NCBI GenBank assembly: GCA_002690405.1
Contig: NZEI01000039.1
Coordinates: forward strand, 11,441-16,710
Direction: 5' to 3'
Origin: Gammaproteobacteria bacterium
GTDB lineage: Bacteria > Pseudomonadota > Gammaproteobacteria > Pseudomonadales > Azotimanducaceae
DNA length: 5,270 nt
Both the position numbers and the translations under genes were made by a program. Below, in pieces: positions 1 through 5,270 of this stretch; the stretch's first letter is position 1; each line of letters starts with the position of its first letter. The notes beneath the pieces are model-generated. The model had not been told where the DNA came from, did not search any database, and saw only the letters and a program-made list of their open reading frames with translations.

Positions 1-278
1 GTCGCCTTTAAAATGCCAACCAAGTGCAGCGCTCGGGTACACCCTTGAGCAGCCTCCAACAACGCCGCCTGATCTGTGTAATCCAATACCGCCACATCCA
101 GCCGCGCACTCTGCTCAGCTGTTAATTCGATAGCCGCCAACTGCTTGGCCGCGCGATCGCTGCGCACGACGGCGCAAATGCGATCCTGAGTGGCGCTGAG
201 GGTCGCCGCAATAAACCGCCGACCCAGATTGCCGTTTGCGCCGGTAACCAGCCATTGTTGCGCATCTGCCTTGTGCAT
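1..278 (-). CDS. NAD(P)-binding Rossmann protein, atypical SDR / NmrA-like (partial, C-terminus outside window)
   Basis: Only the first 92 codons are present; the gene runs off the left edge. The frame is open from an ATG at 278 down to base 1. Residues 9-21 form a first beta strand followed by the glycine loop TGANGNLG (G13, G16, G19), the GxxGxxG dinucleotide-binding signature of extended and atypical short-chain dehydrogenases. A second strand ends in VVRS (residues 37-40); the arginine there suggests NADP rather than NAD. LDYTD at 65-69 matches the acidic adenine-contact motif after strand 3, and LHLVGIL at 85-90 resembles strand 4. The missing remainder would hold the catalytic or substrate-binding part, so the reaction cannot be named: an NmrA-like redox sensor, a nucleoside-sugar epimerase or an NDUFA9-like protein are all possible. 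It is divergent from the lipoprotein gene at 436. A good Shine-Dalgarno site supports the start. The fold is near certain; the function is open. Confidence 0.85.
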   Translation of the reverse strand, partial: MHKADAQQWLVTGANGNLGRRFIAATLSATQDRICAVVRSDRAAKQLAAIELTAEQSARLDVAVLDYTDQAALLEAAQGCTRALHLVGILKA

Positions 279-283
279 GAATT

Positions 284-290
284 ACTCCTA
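284..290 (-). promoter_or_regulatory. Ribosome binding site of the Rossmann-protein gene
   Basis: Read on the minus strand this is TAGGAGT, close to the consensus, ending 5 bases before the ATG at 278. It decides the start of this edge-truncated gene, since the glycine-loop strand begins only a few residues after that methionine. Confidence 0.7.
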
Positions 291-348
291 GGTTTCGCAA
301 AAAAGTCGAGGATAGCGTCTATGCAACAGCTGAGCTGCTGGACATGAC

Positions 349-365
349 AACTCGACCTGCGAGTT
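349..365. repeat. Perfect inverted repeat AACTCG-ACCTG-CGAGTT, possible operator
   Basis: Two exact 6-bp arms are separated by 5 bases, about 80 bp upstream of the lipoprotein start. The repeat overlaps the proposed -35 hexamer, which is where a repressor would act. It is followed by ATTTTA, so a weak terminator hairpin is an alternative, but the stem is short and no gene ends nearby on the plus strand. The repeat itself is seen directly; its role is inferred. Confidence 0.35.
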
Positions 366-379
366 ATTTTAAGTATGAT
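352..379 (+). promoter_or_regulatory. Candidate sigma-70 promoter for the lipoprotein-phosphatidyltransferase unit
   Basis: TCGACC at 352-357 (four of six matches to TTGACA) is 16 bp upstream of TATGAT at 374-379 (five of six matches to TATAAT). Transcription would start near 386, giving a leader of about 50 bases. The -10 is good and the -35 is mediocre. Nothing else in the spacer fits better for the plus strand. Confidence 0.35.
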
Positions 380-435
380 CCGTTTCTGTTTTAAGCTTAT
401 TCTGTCACTGCTCCCACCTGGATAGTCATTCAACA

Positions 436-891
436 ATGCGCACTTGGTCTTTCAACGTTGGTTTTTTGATTTGCGTTTTTGCAACCGCTGCCTGTTCCGG
501 CCCCATAGGCCCGATCGCAGGGGGGGCGCTGGAGGGTAATCAACAGCCCTGGCCGCAAGAATGGGCATTTGCGGATGATTGCGAAAACGTGCTCTTACAA
601 ACCAATTCAGCCGACCCTTACTCGGTTACCCTGTGGGGCGTCAGCATCGGCGAAAATTTTTACGTTGCCTCTAGTGACCAAGCTACAAACTGGGCAACCA
701 ACCTTGATAAAGACCCAACCATTATCTTAGGCATCGAGGGCAATTTATACGCAGGCGCGGCGCAGCGTGTCGCTGACCCAGAGGAAATTGCCGAAGTGCT
801 GGAGAAATACTCGCTCAAGTATGATTTTTATCTAGACGAGAGCGAAGAGACCAATGGTGTAATTTACCGCCTAAACCCTGAGCCCGAGTAA
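436..891 (+). CDS. Predicted lipoprotein with a PNPOx-like (FMN/F420) split-barrel-like domain
   Basis: A 151-residue protein. Residues 1-19 form a short signal peptide (R2, hydrophobic stretch 8-19) ending in a lipobox-like T-A-A-C with Cys20 as the lipidated residue. The -3 position is Thr rather than the usual Leu, so the site is slightly atypical. Ser21 at +2 would favour the outer membrane. The mature part shows the order seen in split-barrel flavoproteins such as DUF2255 and deazaflavin-dependent nitroreductases: strand SVTLWGV (63-69), ENFYVAS (73-79), NWATNL (85-90, like the family's W-x-x-N-L), a DP turn with strand TIILGI (93-100), AAQRV then DPEEIAEVLEKY (108-125), and a final strand VIYRLNP (142-148). 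This assignment is by pattern memory, not a search. The Shine-Dalgarno is weak (GGAT, about 13 bases before the ATG). A seven-G run at 520-526 lies just after the lipobox. The next gene follows after 5 bp, so the two are probably cotranscribed. Substrate and cofactor are unknown. Confidence 0.8.
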   Translation: MRTWSFNVGFLICVFATAACSGPIGPIAGGALEGNQQPWPQEWAFADDCENVLLQTNSADPYSVTLWGVSIGENFYVASSDQATNWATNLDKDPTIILGIEGNLYAGAAQRVADPEEIAEVLEKYSLKYDFYLDESEETNGVIYRLNPEPE

Positions 892-896
892 GGCCC

Positions 897-1439
897 ATGC
901 GTGCCAGCGGCGTTTTGACTTGGGCGAATGTCCTGACCCTAACCCGCCTACTGCTTTGCTTACCCCTGTACCTTCTAATTCGCAGTGAGTCGTGGCTGTG
1001 GGCATCGGTTTGCCTGTTCGTCGCTGTACTAAGCGATATTTTCGACGGCAAAGTCGCTCGCAAGCAAGGTAATACCAGCCCCCTGGGCGGCTTTTTCGAT
1101 CACGCCACCGACGCCATCTTGGTCACCACCAGCTGCTTCGCTTTAGCCCAGTCCGAATTCATAAGTTTTTGGTTGGTGTGGCTGATACCCGTCGCGTTCA
1201 TCCAATATAGCCTGGATTCGCGGGTTCTAACCGGCCATGCATTGCGCAGCAGCGCCCTCGGTCGCGCCAACGGCATTGGTTATTTTGTACTGGTCTGCAG
1301 CGCCGTTGGCAGTCGCCTTTTAGAGTCGGCTTGGCTGCAAAGCATCATTCCTATGTTCAGTTGGGCGCTGGTCGCCAGCACTGCAGTGTCTATAGCCGAC
1401 CGCCTGCAGGCCACGATTCGCGCCACCCGCCAGCGGTAA
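897..1439 (+). CDS. CDP-alcohol phosphatidyltransferase family protein
   Basis: A 180-residue integral inner-membrane enzyme. It carries the complete family signature D-x2-D-G-x2-A-R-x8-G-x3-D-x3-D: D47, D50, G51, A54, R55, G64, D68 and D72. These acidic residues bind the divalent metals and CDP-diacylglycerol, and D72 is the expected catalytic base. The N-terminal NVLTLTRLLL (11-20) matches the usual amphipathic entry helix, and about five or six hydrophobic segments follow (roughly 12-28, 33-46, 72-84, 90-104, 126-138, 147-167). Family members transfer a phosphatidyl group from CDP-diacylglycerol to an alcohol such as glycerol-3-phosphate, serine or inositol. The acceptor cannot be read from this sequence. 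At 180 residues it is of normal length for the PgsA-like group. The start lies 5 bp after the lipoprotein stop, and TAAGG at 889-893, overlapping that stop, can serve as the ribosome site with a short 3-base spacer. This implies translational coupling. It ends 17 bp from the convergent hydrolase gene. Confidence 0.93.
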   Translation: MRASGVLTWANVLTLTRLLLCLPLYLLIRSESWLWASVCLFVAVLSDIFDGKVARKQGNTSPLGGFFDHATDAILVTTSCFALAQSEFISFWLVWLIPVAFIQYSLDSRVLTGHALRSSALGRANGIGYFVLVCSAVGSRLLESAWLQSIIPMFSWALVASTAVSIADRLQATIRATRQR

Positions 1440-1456
1440 CCGGCAAGACTTATCCG

Positions 1457-2662
1457 TTATGACCCTGCAATAGCATATGCGTGGGCCTTGAATTCGTGAC
1501 TAAATGGATGCCAAAAACCCGGCATCCGTTGGGTCAGGCAGAATCCAGTGATGCCGGCATTAGGCGCCATCCAACTGTGAGTGCCCGCCATACCGCCCCA
1601 ATGATATTCATCTTGGGATGCGGGCGGTTCTGTTGCCTGCGGGGTTTGCTTTAGAGCAAAGCCCAGGCCGAAGGTGGTCCCGGGCATTGACCACATCGGA
1701 AAGGCCACATTAACTCCTGGGGCTAATTGATTTTGGCGCATCGCCTCGAGGGTGGCAGGCTGCAGCAAACGCACGCTTCCGTATGCGCCACCGCCTACGA
1801 TCATTTGCAGAAATTTCACATAATCGGCAACCGTTGAAACCAAACCACCGCCACCACTCAGTAACCGTCGCAGTTTGTTGTACTGGCCGTTAACCGGGTC
1901 GTCTGCTTTAACCAAGCCCGGTTTCATCGGGTCAAGTAAATCTGTCGGTGCGTATTGTGTGATAAAGCGGTCGGTTTTTTCAGGCGGTACCCAGAACCCA
2001 GTATCGACCATTCCCAGCGGCGCAAAGATCCTCTGCTGCAGAAATTCATCAAACTTTTGCCCAGACAGCACTTCGACTAGGCGCGCACAAACATCCGTGG
2101 CTACCGAGTAACGCCAGCTTGCTCCTGGTTCATAGGCCAGTGGCAAACGTGCAACGCGGTCACAAAACTCTTCTAGATCAATACTGGAGTCAGCCAAAAC
2201 ATTCAGCCCGCCCTGCAAATAAGCCTGGTCGATGACTGAATTAGGCTCGATAAAGCCATAAGAGAATCCAGCACTATGGCTCAAAATATGCCGAATCAAG
2301 ACCATCTGTTGAGCTGGAACCACATCCTCTGCGCTCTGGGCGTCAGGTTTGAGGACCGATAGGCCATCAAATTGCGGCATGTATTTAGCCAGCGGATCGT
2401 CCAAATCAAATAGGCCCTCTTCGTGCAGCATCATCAATGCCACCGAGGTAACCAATTTGGTGTTGGAATACATTCGGTAAATGGCATCGGCACGTAACGG
2501 CTCCTTACTCTCCAAATCCATATAACCGAAGGTTTTATAGTCGATAATTTCCTGTCCCTGCATTACCAAGGTGGCGCAGCAAGACAGGATATTTTGCTCT
2601 ATGTAAGCGTCCATCCGCTCGTGCATAGGCGTGAAATCTAGTGCGGTAGCTTTAATGTCCAT
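1457..2662 (-). CDS. Serine hydrolase, family VIII esterase / class C beta-lactamase-like
   Basis: A 401-residue protein with the penicillin-binding-protein/beta-lactamase fold. The nucleophile motif S66-N-T-K69 lies in YRMYSNTKLVTS. The second motif is Y185-S-V, in WRYSVATDV, and the third is W355-G-G, in HWGGMAGTHSW. S-x-x-K, Tyr and W-G-G in place of the K-T-G of true class C enzymes is the pattern of EstB-type family VIII carboxylesterases. Other conserved stretches are RHILSHSAGFSYG (124-136), the LAPLGM-like turn at 214-218 and SGGGGLVSTVADYVKF (269-284). The expected activity is ester hydrolysis or acyl transfer by a serine acyl-enzyme; beta-lactam resistance should not be assumed. No signal peptide is visible, so a cytoplasmic location is likely. 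AAGGA on the minus strand (2670-2674) sits 7 bases before the ATG and supports the start. It lies 33 bp downstream of the M20 peptidase gene with no terminator between, so the two are probably one transcript. Confidence 0.93.
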   Translation of the reverse strand: MDIKATALDFTPMHERMDAYIEQNILSCCATLVMQGQEIIDYKTFGYMDLESKEPLRADAIYRMYSNTKLVTSVALMMLHEEGLFDLDDPLAKYMPQFDGLSVLKPDAQSAEDVVPAQQMVLIRHILSHSAGFSYGFIEPNSVIDQAYLQGGLNVLADSSIDLEEFCDRVARLPLAYEPGASWRYSVATDVCARLVEVLSGQKFDEFLQQRIFAPLGMVDTGFWVPPEKTDRFITQYAPTDLLDPMKPGLVKADDPVNGQYNKLRRLLSGGGGLVSTVADYVKFLQMIVGGGAYGSVRLLQPATLEAMRQNQLAPGVNVAFPMWSMPGTTFGLGFALKQTPQATEPPASQDEYHWGGMAGTHSWMAPNAGITGFCLTQRMPGFWHPFSHEFKAHAYAIAGS

Positions 2663-2695
2663 TCCCGTATCCTTATTAAAATCTCTGAGTTGGCG

Positions 2696-4099
2696 TTAAC
2701 GGCGCGCAGTAAATTGCTGCAGCACGGTGTAATAGATTTTGACTCCGCGTCGCAGTTGCTCCACCGCAAGCCGCTCGTCGTTACCATGCACACCACTAAA
2801 TTCTCTGGGTGCAAAAGCAAACGGCGAATAACCATAACTGGTGATGCCAAGATCCCGGAAAAAGTGCGAATCGGTAAAACCGCCCGCTACAGTTGGAATC
2901 ACTGTGGCACCAAAAAATTCGTCCGCGACGTTTTCAAGCACCTGAAACAATGGTGTATCCGTTCTACTAACCGCTGGAGTAAAGCCCATAATTTTATCAA
3001 TCGTTATGCGCGGGTCGTTGATGATTGCCGCTAACTCCCGCAGAAACGCTTCGGGATCCTGATCAGGCAAGAGCCGACAATCTAATTCAGCATGGGCTTC
3101 AGCCGGAACCACATTTATTTTTGAGCTGCCCTGTAACGTGGTAATCGAACAGGTATTACGCAACAGCGCATGGCCACCCGGATTACGCAATTTCATTTCT
3201 AGCAAATAATCGCTGTCGTTTACCGCATCGCGGATATTCGGCGCAGCAGGCTGACCAATCGCGAGTTGATAGGGCGCCAAGCCCTCGAACATTATGGCGA
3301 CCGGCTCAATTACACGCACCGGGAACTCGGTTTCACTAATGCGCTTGAGGCCGCGGACAAGTCGTGTCACTGAAGTCTGCATTTGCGGCGCTGAGCCATG
3401 ACCGGGGCGGCCTGTAGCAGTGAGCCGCAGCCACAATGGCACTTTTTGTGTCACCTCGACTAAGACCGCGATTTGATCACCAAATACACGGCCCGAGCCT
3501 CCCTCATTCAAGACATAGCCGACATCAGAAAAAAGCTCGGGGCGGTTCTCAATCAGCCAGCCCACACCGAAAAAGCCACCGGCTTCTTCGTCCGCTGTAG
3601 CAAGTAAAATAACATCCCGATTTAGTTCCGCACCGCTAGCGGCCAAGGCTAAGAAAGCTTGCAGCTGAGCAATACCTAGGCCTTTCGTATCGATGGCACC
3701 GCGCCCATATACAAAGCCGTCCGCTACATCGCCGGACAGTGGTTCAAAGCTCCAATATTTTCGGCTAGCAGGCACGACGTCAATATGATGCAACAGGATA
3801 AGGGCGGGTTGCTTATCTTCTCCGGCCGCCGCGGTGCCGGGTATGCGCGCCCAGAGATTGCCACGCCCAGGCGCAGACTCTGCCGTTTCATAGGCAATGC
3901 CGGCAGCGTCGAGTAGCGAACTAATGTAGCGGACACCTCGAGACTCGTTACCCGGCGGATTGATGGTATCAATTTGCAGGTAGGCAGAAAGTCGCTCAAC
4001 CGCTTCGTTAGCATAGTCATCTATGGTCTTTGCATTAGCCGCGGTGGTGATACTTAAACTCACGCACAGCGCCAGCACTATCCGCTTAACTTGGGCCAT
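2696..4099 (-). CDS. Exported M20/M25/M40-family metallopeptidase (CPS1/PM20D1-like)
   Basis: A 467-residue zinc hydrolase. Residues 1-23 are a Sec signal peptide (K5, R6, hydrophobic core 7-20, cleavage after A-N-A), so the enzyme should act in the periplasm. The dinuclear metal site is complete: H105 in HHIDVVP (with D107), bridging D137 in GRGAIDTKG, general base E171 and ligand E172 in TADEE, E199 in LNEGG, and H438 in SGVHGNDER. The lid/dimerisation domain sits between the halves (about 215-335) and includes RPGHGSAP with H234. The LNEGG motif and overall length resemble the carboxypeptidase S / PM20D1 branch, whose members cleave dipeptides or N-acyl amino acids. The exact substrate is not readable. 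AAAGGA on the minus strand (4108-4113) is 8 bases before the ATG. It is the first gene of a probable two-gene unit with the serine hydrolase and is divergent from the LLM oxidoreductase. No key residue is missing. Confidence 0.95.
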   Translation of the reverse strand: MAQVKRIVLALCVSLSITTAANAKTIDDYANEAVERLSAYLQIDTINPPGNESRGVRYISSLLDAAGIAYETAESAPGRGNLWARIPGTAAAGEDKQPALILLHHIDVVPASRKYWSFEPLSGDVADGFVYGRGAIDTKGLGIAQLQAFLALAASGAELNRDVILLATADEEAGGFFGVGWLIENRPELFSDVGYVLNEGGSGRVFGDQIAVLVEVTQKVPLWLRLTATGRPGHGSAPQMQTSVTRLVRGLKRISETEFPVRVIEPVAIMFEGLAPYQLAIGQPAAPNIRDAVNDSDYLLEMKLRNPGGHALLRNTCSITTLQGSSKINVVPAEAHAELDCRLLPDQDPEAFLRELAAIINDPRITIDKIMGFTPAVSRTDTPLFQVLENVADEFFGATVIPTVAGGFTDSHFFRDLGITSYGYSPFAFAPREFSGVHGNDERLAVEQLRRGVKIYYTVLQQFTARR

Positions 4100-4223
4100 T
4101 AAGTTGTTCCTTTATATTCGGGCCGAGTCCAAGGTTGCGCGCACAACACGCTAGCGAAAATTCCATCAACGCCGACCTCCTGCCGATCTCGCGCATAACA
4201 AGACCTTACCGCATAGATGCCAC

Positions 4224-4229
4224 TATACT
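4224..4229 (+). promoter_or_regulatory. Candidate -10 element for the LLM oxidoreductase gene
   Basis: TATACT matches five of six bases of TATAAT and is followed by GTG. The start of transcription would be near 4236, about 50 bases before the ATG. No good -35 is present at 16-18 bp; the nearest resemblance, TTACCG at 4206-4211, is only 12 bp away. The promoter may therefore need an activator or the call may be wrong. The minus strand reads TATAGT at 4223-4228, so the same bases could serve the peptidase gene, again without a clear -35. Confidence 0.3.
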
Positions 4230-4273
4230 GTGTTTAAGTAGCGATCATGCATCCACGCACCGCATTCAATCAT

Positions 4274-4280
4274 AAGGGGA
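4274..4280 (+). promoter_or_regulatory. Ribosome binding site of the LLM oxidoreductase gene
   Basis: AAGGGGA ends 6 bases before the ATG at 4287. This is a strong, well-spaced site and fixes the start, which also agrees with the family's usual MRIATxxxY N-terminus. Confidence 0.75.
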
Positions 4281-4286
4281 ATTATT

Positions 4287-5270
4287 ATGCGCATTGCGAC
4301 TTTGTTGAGTTATGCCGGCGGCTTTAAAGAAGCCGTCGCCGAAGTTAAAGCTTTGGAAAAAGCGGGGTTGGACGTAGTTTGGGTGCCCGAGGCCTATTCA
4401 TTCGACGCGCCGAGCGCCATGGGCTATATCGCTGCTGAAACAGAACGGGTCACCATCGCCTCTGGCATTTTGCCTATTTATACCCGCACGCCGAGCCTCC
4501 TCGCCATGACAGCGGCAGGCATCGATTACCTCTCCGACGGACGCGCAATGCTCGGATTGGGAGCATCCGGGCCGCAAGTTATAGAGGGATTCCACGGCGT
4601 GCCGTATACCGCGCCAGTTGCACGAACGCGCGAAGTGATCGAAATCTGCCGCCAAGTTTGGCGCCGCGAGCGAGTGCAACACATGGGCGACCACTATCAA
4701 ATTCCGCTACCCCAAGACCAAGGCACTGGCTTGGGTAAACCGCTAAAACTTATCAATCATCCGGTCCGCGATGAAATTCCGATCGCCATCGCCTCCTTGG
4801 GTCCGGCCAGTGTCGCTGCTACAGCGGAACTTGCCGATGCCTGGCTACCGGCTTTTTATACTCCTGAAGCAGCCCAGGCAGTTTGGGGCGACGCCCTAAG
4901 TAAGGGCAACGCGCTACGCGATCCCAATCGCGCACCATTGGAGGTATTTGCCGGCGGCTCCGTCGCCATCGGCCCGGGCATGGAGCATCATCGAGAGCGA
5001 GCAAGAGCCGGGGCGGCCCTGTACATCGGCGGCATGGGAGCGCGTTCTAAGAATTTCTATAACGATATTTTCTCCCAGAGTGGCTATGCTGCGGAGGCCA
5101 AGCAAATTCAGGATTTGTATTTGGCTGGCCGCAAAGATGAGGCCGCAGCGGCGATTCCAGAAGATTATCTAGCAAAAAGCGCGCTCATCGGCGACGAGGG
5201 ATTTGTGCGCGAGCGTCTCCACGCGCTGCAGGAATCTGGCGTCAACGCACTGAACGTCAGCTTCATCGGA
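4287..5270 (+). CDS. LLM-class (luciferase-like) F420/flavin-dependent oxidoreductase, Rv3520c-like (partial, 3' end outside window)
   Basis: The frame is open for 328 codons to the window edge with no stop. Relatives are about 340-350 residues long, so only a short C-terminal piece should be missing. It is a TIM-barrel luciferase-like monooxygenase/reductase. Recognisable stretches are the N-terminal strand MRIATLLSYAGG, then VVWVPEAYSFDAPSAMGYIAAET (residues 30-52, split by the barrel helix), the strand TIASGILPIYTRTPSLLAM (56-74), LSDGRAMLGLGASGPQVIEG (82-101) with the following FHG, and ARSKNFYNDIF (252-262) with QDLYLAGRKDEAAAA (275-289). The SGPQVIEG-FHG and SKNFYND stretches are typical of the subgroup annotated as Rv3520c-like F420-dependent oxidoreductases. 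Such enzymes transfer hydride between reduced deazaflavin or flavin and an organic substrate in the cytoplasm; homologues often sit near lipid or steroid catabolism genes. Whether this organism makes F420 cannot be told here, since no cofactor biosynthesis gene is in view and FMN use is possible. Confidence 0.92.
   Translation, partial: MRIATLLSYAGGFKEAVAEVKALEKAGLDVVWVPEAYSFDAPSAMGYIAAETERVTIASGILPIYTRTPSLLAMTAAGIDYLSDGRAMLGLGASGPQVIEGFHGVPYTAPVARTREVIEICRQVWRRERVQHMGDHYQIPLPQDQGTGLGKPLKLINHPVRDEIPIAIASLGPASVAATAELADAWLPAFYTPEAAQAVWGDALSKGNALRDPNRAPLEVFAGGSVAIGPGMEHHRERARAGAALYIGGMGARSKNFYNDIFSQSGYAAEAKQIQDLYLAGRKDEAAAAIPEDYLAKSALIGDEGFVRERLHALQESGVNALNVSFIG

Larger units (their letters stand above)
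279..435. other. Divergent intergenic region
   Basis: This 157-bp spacer separates two divergently transcribed genes and must carry promoters for both. It is more AT-rich toward the lipoprotein gene (about 361-400). It contains two inverted repeats: a 5-1-5 palindrome CAGCT-G-AGCTG at 327-337 and a 6-5-6 repeat at 349-365. I found a plausible plus-strand promoter but no convincing minus-strand one. No small ORF or RNA gene is evident. Confidence 0.6.
4100..4286. other. Divergent intergenic region between peptidase and LLM oxidoreductase
   Basis: A 187-bp spacer that must hold promoters for both directions. On the peptidase side there are two 8-bp palindromes, TGCGCGCA at 4136-4143 and CGCTAGCG at 4149-4156, with centres 13 bp apart. 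Near the middle, ACTATACT at 4222-4229 offers a -10-like hexamer on each strand (TATACT plus, TATAGT minus). No small ORF or structural RNA is evident. Confidence 0.55.

Noticed and set aside
115..436. Two minus-strand open frames (115-300 and 122-436) overlapping the left-edge gene and the spacer
   Set aside because: They are in the other two frames of the Rossmann-protein gene, whose frame carries the GxxGxxG loop and a proper Shine-Dalgarno. Their translations look like low-complexity, cysteine- and arginine-rich shadow sequence.
815..1063. Minus-strand open frame of 82 codons
   Set aside because: It lies antisense to the lipoprotein end and the phosphatidyltransferase start, has no ribosome site or family-like motif, and both sense genes are well supported.
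1440..1456. Possible bidirectional terminator between the convergent phosphatidyltransferase and hydrolase genes
   Set aside because: Convergent genes often share a hairpin, but these 17 bases hold no stable stem and no T-run. I could not find an intrinsic terminator here on either strand.
1875..2111. Plus-strand open frame of 78 codons inside the serine hydrolase gene
   Set aside because: Antisense to a gene with all three catalytic motifs; no recognisable protein features.
1457..2662. Reading the serine hydrolase as a beta-lactam resistance gene
   Set aside because: The third motif is W-G-G rather than K-T-G and no signal peptide is visible, both of which fit an esterase better than a periplasmic class C beta-lactamase.
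2638..3034. Open frames on both strands (2638-2850 minus, 2690-3034 plus) around the end of the peptidase gene
   Set aside because: The region codes for the C-terminal metal-binding half of the M20 enzyme, including H438. The alternatives lack ribosome sites and motifs.
3724..4020. Minus-strand open frame of 98 codons within the 5' half of the peptidase gene
   Set aside because: Out-of-frame shadow of the M20 gene; no independent support.
4398..5172. Several short frames opposite or within the LLM oxidoreductase (4398-4700, 4819-5004, 4914-5105 minus; 4948-5172 plus)
   Set aside because: All overlap the continuous, motif-rich LLM frame and look like shadows of it.

Overview
The window looks like ordinary chromosomal DNA from a Gram-negative bacterium. 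GC is moderate and the genes are closely packed. A lipoprotein, a Sec-exported peptidase and proteobacterial-style Shine-Dalgarno sites all point to Proteobacteria. An LLM-class oxidoreductase of the type usually annotated as F420-dependent suggests a marine or steroid/lipid-degrading gammaproteobacterium, but that placement is inference. I see no insertion sequence, integrase, tRNA, rRNA, CRISPR array or phage gene.

Layout: (1) At 1-278 on the minus strand is the N-terminal part of an NAD(P)-binding Rossmann protein (atypical SDR / NmrA-like), cut by the left edge. (2) Across a 157-bp divergent spacer, a two-gene plus-strand unit begins: a small lipoprotein whose mature part resembles the FMN/F420-binding split barrel (436-891), then, 5 bp later, a CDP-alcohol phosphatidyltransferase (897-1439). 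(3) Converging on it is a minus-strand pair: an exported M20-family metallopeptidase (4099 to 2696) followed after 33 bp by a family VIII esterase / beta-lactamase-like serine hydrolase (2662 to 1457). (4) Across a 187-bp divergent spacer, an Rv3520c-like LLM-class flavin/F420 oxidoreductase starts at 4287 and stays open to the right edge.

The genes do not form one recognisable pathway. The phosphatidyltransferase makes a phospholipid head-group linkage in the inner membrane. The M20 peptidase and the esterase probably hydrolyse amide and ester substrates in different compartments. The Rossmann protein, the split-barrel lipoprotein and the LLM enzyme are all redox or nucleotide-cofactor proteins of unknown substrate. 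The most notable point is that two protein folds that can use coenzyme F420 (split barrel and LLM) lie within 5 kb of each other, one of them apparently lipid-anchored outside the cytoplasm. I do not see convincing evidence for a new multi-gene system here.
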